Program-made: the position numbers and the translations under genes
Notes under the pieces: model-generated
What the model was told of the DNA's origin: nothing
Seen by the model: only the letters and a program-made list of their open reading frames with translations
Databases searched by the model: none
Shown here: positions 8,326 through 17,709 of the stretch, piece after piece
How positions within the stretch are numbered: position 1 is the stretch's first letter
How the letters are laid out: the number at the start of each line of letters is the position of its first letter
NCBI GenBank assembly: GCA_033557675.1
Contig: JAWQRM010000536.1
Coordinates: 1-21,693, forward strand
Reading direction: 5' to 3'
Length of the DNA: 21,693 nucleotides
From: Coptodactyla brooksi
Lineage: Eukaryota; Arthropoda; Insecta; Coleoptera; Scarabaeidae

Positions 8326-8716
8326 ATGGACTTATTGCTGGGATGTATTCTTTTGTCGTTACTGTTGCAAGGTTGCCATTGCACCAGTTCCCAATCCACC
8401 CAAAAGGATGCCGGCATCTTCTCGAGACAAAAGAGATATTTGGTGTTTCCCATGGGAGCCAATTTTGTGGTGATAACTTTTAATAACGACATAGATGTTG
8501 AAAAATCCTACCTGTTTCGTCCATCGCGTACTGTTCCAGTATCAGGCCGTTTTCGTCAAGGTTCTCGTGAAAACTGCCGAGAGGTGTCCAATGGCTAACG
8601 GAGTTTGACGTTCCCTTTCCGTTACCGCCGGATACCACGTTATTCAGAAGGTTCAAGCATGGACACAAAATCCAGAGGAGGCATTTTCTCGAAAACGTGG
8701 CAACATCTTTGGACGG
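8326..8716 (+). pseudogene. DM4/12-family 5' cassette B (block 1), frameshifted by a 2-bp deletion
   Basis: Exon 1 is 8326-8469 (48 residues): signal peptide LLLGCILLSLLLQGCHC, then QSTQKDAGIFSRQKR and the motif YLVFPMGANFV. The intron is 8470-8539 (70 bp, phase 0). Exon 2 is 8540-8716, beginning YQAVFVKVLVKT. It is 177 nt, against 179 nt in the block 2 copy, because two bases (TG) are missing after about 8576. The reading frame then runs into a TGA at 8606-8608. Downstream of the deletion the ancestral frame is still open and near identical to block 2 (EFDVPFPLPPDTT, FRRFKHGHK, SLDG) up to a GTAACG donor in phase 2. The loss is therefore recent, or it is a sequence or assembly error. The start is the ATG; the in-frame TTG at 8302 is not a eukaryotic start. 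Confidence 0.72.
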
Positions 8717-8928
8717 GTAACGAATTTTCAGTGCTGTACTTATTAAAAAAGAAATAGAAGTGTCTAATGCACTAAAGTGTATTGATACAAGTCGTATAAA
8801 AATAAATATTAGCTCACCATTAAGACGGCAGCGAAAGAAAACGGTTAATAAATTAGTATTATAAACAAAGGTGGATACAAAATCTCCACATCCCAATTAA
8901 ACTGTCTCAGTACCCAGAAACGTTTGCG

Positions 8929-9721
8929 ATGCTTCTAAATTCGAAAATATTCACGTTGGCGTGTTTGGGTTTGATCTGTTTGGATCAGTGTTGTTTTTAC
9001 TGTCAAAGTACCCGGAAGGATGGGGGGATATTAACTAGGAAACGAAGGTACCTAATGTTTCCGGAAGGAGCAACTTTTGTGGTAGGTTCCTGCAATAGGA
9101 AATTCCACTTGCAAACGTAAACCGTTCGGTCCGGAAAATTCTGATAATTATTTCAGTACACGGTGGTCTACGTCAAGTGGCTATTCCAAAGGGTACCTAA
9201 AAACACCGTATTCTTTCACGAATTCAATTTTCCGCATCCCCTACCTCCGGACACTCGTCTGTTTCGAAAATTCAAGCAAGGGCATCGCATGCACAGGAGA
9301 CAGTTATTCGAGGATATTTCCACGTCTCTAGATCGGTATAAAATAACTAACCGTTAAACTGGGCGAACTAGTAAACTATGTTTTGTTTTTCTAATATTTT
9401 TCCACGTTCATTTCAGGTACGGTCTGAATGGGACGGCTTGCGTGAAACGAATTGTCTGCGAGGCCAAGCAATTCGTCCCATCCAAAGGAAAATCTTTAGT
9501 AAAGGACATGCTCTCGGAAGTATTTTTGTAAGTGAACTAACCGTAATTGTAAATTCGTGTTTATCCAGTAAATATTCTCACCATTTTTCGGTTTTAGAAG
9601 TGAGGGTGACTTGGAGATCGGAAGTAACATTTTCGAGGAAACTTTCTGCGAGGAAAGCTTGCTGGAACAATGTCCTCATCCGTTGTTGGACTTGATGTGG
9701 GGAAGCTTTACGAATCACTAA
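8929..9721 (+). CDS. DM4/12-family secreted protein, cassette C plus shared 3' exons (block 1)
   Basis: This is a complete four-exon model: 8929-9081, 9157-9335, 9417-9527 and 9598-9721. The introns are 75, 81 and 70 bp, phases 0, 2 and 2, giving 188 residues. Residues 1-26 are a Cys-rich signal peptide (CLGLICLDQCCFYC). STRKDGGILTRKRR ends in a convertase-like site and is followed by the family motif YLMFPEGATFV. Exon 2 holds YTVVYVKWLFQRVPK, FPHPLPPDT, FRKFKQGHRMHRRQLFEDIS and LD. Exons 3-4 hold the C-terminal Cys motifs: YGLNGTACVKRIVCEAKQF, GKSLVKDMLSEVFL, ETFCEESLLEQCPHPLLDLMWG. AATAAA is at 9727-9732, just after the TAA. The segment NTVFF replaces the GVQWL seen in the other cassettes. 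Exons 3-4 are the only recognisable intact C-terminal exons in the block and can accept the donors of cassettes A and B in frame. Confidence 0.88.
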
Positions 9722-9725
9722 TTAA

Positions 9726-10200
9726 TAATAAAAGGAAAAAGAGTGGCTTATCCGGTTTTATAATTACTATTACCCTTAGGATGTTTCATTAGCTTCTAAT
9801 TTCTACTGTAATTCTTTGTGCGTCTGTAGTTTTACTTGTAGAAAGTATGCTGGAGAAGTGGAAATGTGCTTGAAATTAAAAGTAAAGTTGGCTGTGTTTC
9901 TAACTTTTCAGAGTAACCTGTCCATAACTATAGTTTATACGTGAAGTAAAAACCTTTGAAGGGATTTCTAAGGGTTAAAAATTGGCGGTGGAAAGTATAT
10001 TTTCGCTAACATCTCAAAAAGGAAAACTACTATCGAACATTTTTAAATATTTATCAGTATTCTTTTTTAAAAATCTCTCTATCACTGTTACGTGGACTAA
10101 ATTATCCTTCTTTTCTTTAAATAATAAAATAGAGAAGAGGTATATAAATAAATATTTGTTTAGCACAAGTCTAAAGGCAACAGACATAAAAAATGGTTAA
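9726..10200. other. 3' flank of block 1 and AT-rich spacer, no gene
   Basis: The block 1 duplication ends near 9925. After that the sequence is AT-rich. A 72-codon open frame at 9982-10200 does not start with ATG and is low-complexity; no family features were seen. Confidence 0.5.
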
Positions 10201-10329
10201 ACATCCCATATTTCGGTCGCTCCTAAAAGAAGTTGGGAATGCATTAAACGTTACACTATGCAACTACGATCCATGTTAATTTGAACTGGTCCGTCTAGTA
10301 TAAATGAATCGCTGGTTACTTGGCAGATT

Positions 10330-11450
10330 TCACTTTCAAAACAACAGACAGAAAGAATGGTTCGAATCAATCCACTTAACATTCTAAATTTGCTACTAAA
10401 CATTTTTAATTTTTTTAATATTCCCGGGACTCCAGTGAATCAAGCAGAAGTGAATTTGAAGGAAAGAGTACAGCAAATTTTAATGGAAAGTATGGAGGAT
10501 TATAATATGCAATTTGAAAACGAGACTGTTGTTAGATTTCGACACATCCACCACAATTAATGACGGTCAATATATTATTGAAGACGAGGATACAAACGAA
10601 AATTTAGCAGAAGAAGAAAGATTATAAATTGGCGGCAGTAAATTACTGGACAAGTGGAAAAAAAAGATATTTGAAACTAGAAATTGTGAAAAATAAATAC
10701 CGAAAAGTAACATCAAATAAACACTTACGAAGATGGGCGATGTGTATTAAGGCAAAAGGGACATACCGAGAAAAATTGGCAGAAATTACAGAATTTGTTA
10801 TTAACCAAGCCAGAGCCGCCGTAGACAACAAATTGCCTCTACATGACATCGATATCCGCAGATGGGTTACACGAGCTAAAAATGAAAAGAATTTATCTCC
10901 TCAACAATTCAAAGCATCTCGTGTGTGGATGCAACACTTTAAAAAAGCGAATAGGTTGGTGGGTAGAAAAATTACAAAATTTGTATCTCAAAGACAAATA
11001 GAAAATGTCGACGGTGTGAAAACATTAGCTGAAGAATTTGTAAAACAGACAAAGCAAACAAATCGAAATATATGGTCCTGAGGATACTTATACTTCAGAT
11101 CAGAGTGGTTTTAATTTGGAATTCCATTCAGGAAGAACCTTAAATGATTCTTTTATCATATCTATGGATATGATAGAAGAAACCTCTGGCACCTTTGGAC
11201 CGAGGATAGTAAATACAATGTTCAAAGCAGATAATATATTCGTTTTGGCATCAAAGTCTGGAAAGCTAACTTCAGAAGACACGAAGAATTAGCTACAAAA
11301 CGTATATTTTCCAAATACTGGATCCAAATCATTACCATTATTGGATTTTTGGAATGGCCACTGTACTGATATTATTAGTGAAGTAGTTCCACCAGATACT
11401 AATTTTAAACATTTGCCTATACCTGCAGAATGCTATACCTGCAGAATACC
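10330..11450 (+). pseudogene. degenerate pogo/Tigger-like (CENP-B HTH / DDE) transposase
   Basis: Pieces of one transposase lie in shifting frames. 10632-11070 reads AAVNYWTSGKKRYLKLEIV, RKVTSNKHLRRW and GTYREKLAEITEFV, then a second DNA-binding module with HDIDIRRW, FKASRVWMQHFKKANRLVGR and KITKFVSQ. This is the typical layout of a psq-like plus CENP-B-type helix-turn-helix. After a frameshift near 11063, the DDE region appears as TSDQSGFNLEFHSGRTL (11085-11140), SGTFGPRIV and, past a TAG at 11290-11292, LPLLDFWNGHC. An N-terminal piece starting at ATG 10357 is also disrupted (frame change near 10535, TAA at 10625). The element sits exactly between the two DM4/12 blocks. I did not find clean terminal inverted repeats or a TA target duplication. 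It is inactive. Confidence 0.75.
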
Positions 11451-12092
11451 TGCATCCCAAAATAGCAATTTCGGATTTTTCCTGTGACTTGTATTTGAAG
11501 TATTTTAAAATTCTTTAACTGACTTCTATTTAGAAAAAGATAAATGTCCTTAGTACACTCAGAACGTTTACCAAATTTGGGTTTTCTAAGTTGAAGTATT
11601 ATCGAGATATTAATTATTTATGAAAATTTAAACTTCACTTTCGAAGGGTTATAACTTCTCAGGGGTACAACTTGGTATAGAGGTAAGTTGGGTTAAATCA
11701 TCATATTTTAGCTTTCCTTACGTGTTCTTAAATAGAGTTAAATAAGTTAATAAAAGTTAAATAATCAACGAAATTATATTGATGAATGTCTTTTACTGAC
11801 TTTCAGCAAGGAATGAATAACTTTCTCTGTGTTTTATGGGCAGGAGGAGGTGGTCAGTAACCAAACCTCTTACTATAAATATCGTTTTATTAGATAGTAT
11901 TCATTGATATATAGATAACACTGAGTTCAAGCTAACGGTTTACCATTTTGTTTACTTATTTACCACGAAACAGCCATCATTAATTAGGCATAATTAGCTC
12001 TAGAAAATTAACAGATTAGATTAACGGGTTTAAAGTTAATTGTTTCCCCAGCGCTAGAAGAAACATATTTTTCTTCACAGTTACGATACATT

Positions 12093-12505
12093 ATGGAAAG
12101 GAATCCACGTCAGGGAATGTCTTGGTACGCGACTGCGTCTCTTATCATCGCATTGTGGTGTTTCGAATTTTCCTCGCCAGTCAATGTCTGTACGAAAGAC
12201 GTTGGCGACGTTCTGTCGAGAAAGAGAAGGTATTTATTATTCCCGGAGGGTAGTAATTTCGCGGTACGCGTTATTTTACGTCGTATAATTATCGTAATTC
12301 AACGACACGTATTTCAGGTGACGCTGAGCTTCGTTAAAAATCTAATGCAAAACGCTCCGCCCGGTATACAGTTTAATGTAGAATTTGTTGTCCCTTTCGA
12401 CTTGCCCCACACCTTGGATCTGCACAGATCTTTTTTCAAGAAGATTAAGAGGCACGTGGAACAAAGAGACGTCGTCAAGGAACAGCTAGTCGTGGCGCTC
12501 GATGG
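12093..12505 (+). CDS. DM4/12-family 5' cassette A (block 2), two exons, no own 3' exons
   Basis: Exon 1 is 12093-12263 and exon 2 is 12318-12505, separated by a 54-bp intron (12264-12317) that is again free of in-frame stops. The product matches the block 1 cassette: an N-terminal hydrophobic segment, the SRKRR site, YLLFPEGSNF, VTLSFVKNLMQNAPPG and VALDG, ending at GTGAGT in phase 2. Compared with block 1, exon 1 has eight base changes. All eight alter amino acids and all lie before SRKRR (for example TKDVGDV here against RKDVGKV). Exon 2 has three changes, two of them replacements. The frame fits the 3' exons at 13851-14155. Status as a cassette of a shared-3'-end gene, or as a truncated paralogue, is unresolved without transcripts. 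Confidence 0.75.
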
Positions 12506-12684
12506 GTGAGTCCGTAAAGTACTTTTTAAATGCTTATGAAAAAAATCTTTCATCCATGAATCACGAAGTTTCCAGTACCGTACTTGATACGACAGCAAAG
12601 TAACAGTACACGGATGTTAGCGATGGTATTGTACTTCGATTAACGTGCAAAATAAACAGTTCAACATAAACGAATATGTATTGA

Positions 12685-12690
12685 TATAAA
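12685..12690 (+). promoter_or_regulatory. candidate TATA box of cassette B (block 2)
   Basis: TATAAA lies 74 bp before the ATG at 12759, at the same position as in block 1. The flanking TTAACCGGT repeats are conserved too. Confidence 0.35.
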
Positions 12691-12758
12691 CTCTGTACAT
12701 TCGATTTTTAACCGGTAGTGTTAACCGGTTCGTCTTGGCTGGAAAAAATATAATAATA

Positions 12759-13151
12759 ATGGACTTGTTGCTGGGATATATTCTTTTGTCGTTGCTGTTG
12801 CAAGGTTGCCATTGCACCAGTTCTCAATCCACCCAAAAGGATGCCGGCATCTTCTCGAGACAAAAGAGATATTTGGTGTTTCCCATGGGAGCCAATTTTG
12901 TGGTGATAACTTTTAATAACGGCATAGATGTCGAAAAATCCTATCCGTTTCGTTCATCGCGTACTGTTCCAGTATCAGGCAGTTTTCGTCAAGGTTCTCG
13001 TGAAAACTGTGCCGAGAGGTGTACAGTGGCTAACGGAGTTTGACGTCCCTTTTCCGTTACCGCCAGATACCACGTTGTTCAGAAGGTTCAAGCATGGACA
13101 CAAAATCCAGAGGAGGCATTTTCTCGAAAACGTGGCAACATCTTTGGACGG
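12759..13151 (+). CDS. DM4/12-family 5' cassette B (block 2), intact two exons, no own 3' exons
   Basis: Exon 1 is 12759-12902 (48 residues): signal peptide LLLGYILLSLLLQGCHC, then IFSRQKR and YLVFPMGANFV. The intron is 12903-12972 (70 bp, GTGATA...TTCCAG, phase 0). Exon 2 is 12973-13151 (179 nt): YQAVFVKVLVKTVPRGVQWL, EFDVPFPLPPDTT, FRRFKHGHKIQRRHFLENV and SLDG, ending at a GTAACG donor in phase 2. This copy keeps the two bases missing from the block 1 cassette and shows what that one encoded. No C-terminal exon lies between it and cassette C (13364). Joined to 13851-14155 it would give about 186 residues. The start is the ATG, because the in-frame TTG at 12735 is not a plausible eukaryotic start. 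Confidence 0.75.
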
Positions 13152-13363
13152 GTAACGAATTTTCAGTGCTGTACATATTAAGAAAGAAATAGAAGTATCT
13201 AATGCACCAAAGTGTATTGATATAAGTCATGTAAACATAAATATTAGCTCGCCATTAAGATGGTAGCGAAAGACAACGGTTTATAAATTGGTATTATAAA
13301 CAAAGGTGGGTACAAAATCTTCACATCCCAATTAAACTTGCTCAGTACCCAGACGCGTTTGCG

Positions 13364-14155
13364 ATGCTTCTAAATTCGAAAATATTCACGCTGGCGTATT
13401 TGGGGTTGATCTGTTTGGATCAGTGCTGTTTTCACTGTCAAAGCACCCGGAAGGATGGGGGGATATTAACTAGGAAACGAAGGTACTTACTGTTTCCGAA
13501 AGGAGCGAACTTCGTGGTAGGTTCCCGCAACAGAAAATACGGTTGCAAACGTAAACCGTTCGGTCCGGAAAATTCTAATAATAATTTCAGTACACGGTGG
13601 TCTACGTAAAGATACTGCTCCAAAGGGTACCTAAAGGTGTCCAATGGTTGCACGAATTCGATTGTCCGCATCCCTTACCCTCAGACACAAGTCTGTTTCG
13701 AAAATTCAAGCACGGGCATCGCGTGCACAGGAGACAGTTATTCGAGGACATTTCCACGTCTCTAGATCGGTATAAAATAACTAACCGTTAAACTGGGCGA
13801 ACTAGTAAACTAAGTTTTGTTTTTCTAATATTTTCCCACGTTCATTTCAGGTACGGTCTGAATGGGACGGCTTGCGTGAAGCGAATTGTCTGCGAGGCCA
13901 AGCAATTCGTCCCATCCAAAGGAAAATCTTTAGTGAAGGACATGCTCTCGGAAGTATTTTTGTAAGTGAACTAACCGTAATTGTAAATTCGTGTTTATCC
14001 AGTAAATATTCCCACCATTTTTCGGTTTTAGAAGTGAGGGTGACTTGGAAATCGGAAGTAACAATTTTGGGGAAACTTTCTGCGAGGAAAGTTTGCTGGA
14101 ACAATGTCCCCATCCGTTATTGGACTTGATGTGGGGAAGCTTTATGAATTATTAA
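13364..14155 (+). CDS. DM4/12-family secreted protein, cassette C plus shared 3' exons (block 2)
   Basis: Exons are 13364-13516, 13591-13769, 13851-13961 and 14032-14155. The introns are 74, 81 and 70 bp, phases 0, 2 and 2, giving 188 residues. It has a signal peptide (LAYLGLICLDQCC), LTRKRR, YLLFPKGANFV and an exon 2 with YVKILLQRVPKGVQWLHEF, FRKFKHGHR and LFEDIS. The C-terminal motifs are YGLNGTACVKRIVCEAKQF and FCEESLLEQCPHPLLDLMWG. AATAAA follows at 14161-14166. Exon 3 encodes exactly the same residues as block 1, with two synonymous differences. Exon 2 is much more diverged (KILL against KWLF, KGVQWL against KNTVFF). Here the family consensus is kept and block 1 is the odd copy. This exon 3-4 pair is the only intact C-terminal set in block 2. 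Confidence 0.88.
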
Positions 14156-14279
14156 TTAATAATAAAAGGAAAACGGTGGTTTATCTGATTTTATAATTAT
14201 TATTACCCAATTTCTGATTTCTACTGCAACTTTTGGCTGTGTTTTAATCCTTTCAGGGTAACCTGTCTCACAGTTGACA

Positions 14280-15220
14280 TAATTAATCACAGATATTGTT
14301 ATGCTTATTCATGTTGTAACGGTTCGTTCTGGTTTGATGTTTGAAATGTAACTGTCTTCTTCTCTTGTTCCGCTAGTAACCAATAGAGGGCGTTGTCGTT
14401 GGTCCACGATTTGGTTCTTCTGAAAGATTAGTTGTTGAAACTTTATTAATCCGTTAGTTATATATGTTCAACATTTTGGGAATTTTCAGAGACTAGTTTG
14501 GAAGATACAGCATAAAATATAAAGCACTTGCGACGCGTTGACGTAGGGAGTTTCCACGAGAACTGCGCTTTGCGCATCATGCCGCACATCCCTTTCGGGC
14601 AGCGTCAACGTAACCGCTAGTCCTCGTGACCCTACCGCAATACTGACTAGAGGCAATCTCCTCATAGAACAATTATAATTACTACAATGTGGACTTCCCT
14701 TTCCCCTCAATCTTCAGTTATTTTAACAGTGTGTATAATTGTTCTCGACCATATTTCAGGACTTATTGGGCTTAGACCCTTTTTCCACACATTGAATGCT
14801 TTATCGACGTCATACCCATGTCTTCCAATATGCATACTATAGTGGGTTTTTGCCAAGCCCCAATTGTAATTTTAAAAATGTGTTGTCAAATGGTGCCTCC
14901 TCTGAAAGAAGAACCAGTGATAAGTATACAGACGTAATTTCATTTTTAAAGTTTTATTTATAATCACGTGCGTACATTGGCAACCATAAATACATTAGTT
15001 TACGACATGACCAATTACGCACGACCCTCCTCGGCTGTTACTGCTTGTATGTATCATATCACTTTTTTATATTCTATTCTAATATGGCAAACAATTTTTA
15101 ATTTAAATACAATGCGACATTAAACTTAATTCCATAAAGTTTCTGAAATAATGCAAAAAAGTTTATCAAAATCGGAGAGGTACACTTGGTACCTTTACTA
15201 GTGGGTTTAAGTTGCAAACT
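14280..15220. other. unassigned region with a GC-rich patch
   Basis: No gene is supported. 14520-14650 is a GC-richer patch with an open minus-strand frame (14486-14710) lacking known motifs. Its GCGCTTTGCGC sequence and mixed composition suggest old transposon or LTR debris, but no terminal repeats were found. 14979-15060 is duplicated inside the DM4/12 copy at 15758-15863. Confidence 0.4.
14979..15060. repeat. segment shared with the chimeric DM4/12 copy
   Basis: GGCAACCATAAAtACATT, TACGACATGACCAATTACGC and CTCGGCTGT.ACTGCTTGT recur at 15758-15863, where an extra ~25 bases (CCAAGACGTAATAAAGTAA region) split the match. It is probably a dispersed element of unknown type. Confidence 0.7.
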
Positions 15221-15501
15221 GCATTGGCCACAATGGTAAAGTAACAGTACACCGATATTACCAGTAACTACATCTGTACTGTAAGGAGATTAACATCCTT
15301 CTAAGTATGCACCATTACGTGCAATAAGCACTTTAACATGAATGAATATTTCAAACAAAACTTGCAGGTTCATTTTCCAACCGATACATTTCAATTTATC
15401 AGTTCATATCGACTTAGTTGCACCCAATGATCATATTATAAGTAAAATTAATAACTATATCCATGCAGTATACTGTCTGTATGTAGTTAAAGCATAATAT
15501 A

Positions 15502-16019
15502 ATGAGCTTAGTCTCGAAATCTATCATTTTATCGTTAATATGGATAGAGCTGTCACATGTAAATAATTTACAATCTACCTACAAAGATTCCTGTATATTT
15601 TCAAGGAAGAAAAGATACTTAACGTTTCCAATAGGAGCTAATTTTGTGGTGATATATATTTTCGTAAATCCCACCTCTGCTGTTCATGGCTTATTTTTCC
15701 AGTACCAAGCTGTTTACGTTAAAATTCTAATGCAGAAAGTACCCAAAGGTGTGCTGAATGGCAACCATAAACACATTGATTTGCCAAGACGTAATAAAGT
15801 AATTTATATTTACGACATGACCAATTACGCACGACTTTTCTCGGCTGTAACTGCTTGTATGTATACAGGAAAATCTTTAATAAAAGACATGCTTTTAGAA
15901 ATATTTTTGTAAGTAACGTAACTGTAACTGTATTTGTGTTTGCTAAGTGAATATTCTTACCATTTTTCGGCTTTAGAAGTGACGGTAACATCTTTGAAGA
16001 ATTCCATTATTACATTTGA
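15502..16019 (+). pseudogene. chimeric, internally replaced DM4/12 copy related to cassette B
   Basis: Exon 1 is 15502-15648 (49 residues): signal peptide, then STYKDSCIFSRKKRYLTF and PIGANFV. The 54-bp intron is 15649-15702. Exon 2 (15703-15908) starts like cassette B/C (YQAVYVKILMQKVPKGV). From about 15757 it runs into foreign sequence also found at 14979-15060. It then rejoins the 3' exon sequence at GKSLIKDMLLEIFL and a GTAAGT donor. A last exon (15977-16019) begins SDGNIFEE and reaches a premature TGA; the remaining family 3' sequence (LMWGGFANY in another frame) and AATAAA (16048-16053) follow. The frame stays open across the replaced middle, giving 131 residues. All CVKRIVCE and FCEE..QC cysteines are lost. 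It is most likely a dying third unit in which the rest of B, all of C and part of exon 3 were deleted or replaced. Confidence 0.65.
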
Positions 16020-16428
16020 TGTGGGGCGGCTTTGCGAATTATTAATTAATAAAAAAAGCGTCGTTATTAGTACACGTGTATATTTAATTAATCAATTAAT
16101 AATTATAGTGCGTAAGGTGTTTATCTGACTTTACAATTATTATTATTACGTTAGGGTGTTATTTTTTTTTACTTAAGTACTACTTCTAACGTTTAATTAT
16201 GTACTCTCTGTTATTAATTTAATTAATTATAAATAAAAAAAAAACAGTAATCGTAATATCATTCTTTACACCAGAAAATTCAGTCTTCTTCTTTGATTAT
16301 TATTAACATTACCTACACAGTTAATACGTATATTTATATTAATATCAACGTAAACGAAAATGTGACATAAATCTCTCGAAAATTCGGTTTTGGAAGTTCC
16401 CTTAAGGGCTAATTAAGTACGAAAAGTT
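16020..16428. other. intergenic region between convergent genes
   Basis: AT-rich DNA separates the chimeric DM4/12 copy from the ADAMTS-type stop codon. It contains the plus-strand AATAAA at 16048-16053 and A/T runs near 16158-16243. No further exon was seen. Confidence 0.5.
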
Positions 16429-17655
16429 TCATCTTTTCTCTTCGGGACACAGGGGCAGGGGACCGCAGGGTTTGTACTCCGAAGGGCGGGTTCCGGGATC
16501 GCAAAATTTGTCCGACAGCGCCATCTCTTGTCTGTCTACACACATTACGCTTCTTCTCAAATACTGTTTTACCCCCTGAAACCAGAAAACTGTAAAGTTT
16601 TCGTTTTATCGATTGTATAGGTCGGCAATGCAGAAAACTACCCTTAACTGTATGGTTATTACAGAAAATAGACTATAGTTTGTGTTATATGTTATAATGT
16701 AGAAGTGGTAATTATTTCTTATTGTAAAAATTGCTTTTAATAATAATCTCTTCAATATTTTCTATTTATAACTTGTAGGCTTATTAAATCCATATCAATT
16801 CGAATAGAATCACTAGCAATTACGCTGATTAAGCAGTATTTAAATCCACGATATTAATTAATATTCATACGGAGCGTTATCGTTTGTTTTAATAATATTT
16901 AGTAAAGCTGATTATTGAAATGAATCTGTATTTATATGATAATTTTCGTTTACACATTTACAGGTACATGCTTTTAATGGAATGTTCTTAACAGGAGAAA
17001 TAGTTGTAATAAAACTTGATCTCTTAGACTGACACATACTTCTGTAGCTTTCTAAATCGATTTCTACAAAATCTAGAAACCTGTAATGTCATTTACTTCT
17101 ACTTCCAACCAATAGATTGCACACCTTGTCATTCCAAACCGCCTTTTGGCTTATTTCGTGAAATTTCTTTAAATTTGACATTTGTACATGTAAAATTATA
17201 GGATATTATCTAACAAAGATAGCTTTTGTATCAAAGCTATCTGATGTTGGTTGAACATTCTTTAAATATGAACCACAAAATCGATTTTAAACTTGCAGTT
17301 TGACTTCTAGCAATTGTAGATACCTGTAATGTCATTTAGTTTCATTTCCAGTCGATAGAATGCATAATCTGTCATTCTGAACCATATGTTCGGTTATTCC
17401 GCAAAATGACTACGATATTTTACATTTAAAAAAAAATCATTAAATACATAGAAGACGTTGGTGAGCAAATAATTCATCCTTCGATTGCTTTAAACTGTCT
17501 TACACTGCTTATTTTCTTGGTGAAACTGCTTTAGGGAATTCCCAAAATTCCTCCAGTGATTCATGTACTGTCTAAAGAGCCTAAATGCATTTTTCAACAC
17601 ATAATCACTTGTTTGAACTTCATAGTATCTTTATTACTAATGGTTATGCCATTAA

Positions 17656-17709
<54 letters not shown>

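Larger units (their letters stand above)
7120..9925 (+). repeat. segmental duplication, block 1 (DM4/12 cassettes A-B-C plus 3' exons)
   Basis: The block aligns with 11505-14275 nearly throughout, at an offset of 4433 bp in cassettes A and B and 4435 bp in C. Homology begins around AAATTCTTTAACTGAC and ends around AGTAACCTGTC / GGTAACCTGTC. Flanking non-coding DNA is included, so this is a DNA-level block duplication rather than retroposition. Small indels lie mainly in the upstream flank and the 3' flank. Confidence 0.9.
11505..14275 (+). repeat. segmental duplication, block 2
   Basis: This is the second copy of the 7120-9925 block with the same order of cassettes A, B, C and shared 3' exons. 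Relative to block 1 it has an extra segment near 11623-11690 in the upstream flank and a shorter 3' flank. All three cassettes here have open frames. Confidence 0.9.

Noticed and set aside
14486..14710. 74-codon minus-strand frame in the GC-rich patch
   Set aside because: No signal peptide, domain, splice context or similarity recognised; considered as a missing TSP1 exon but it lacks the W..W..C pattern.
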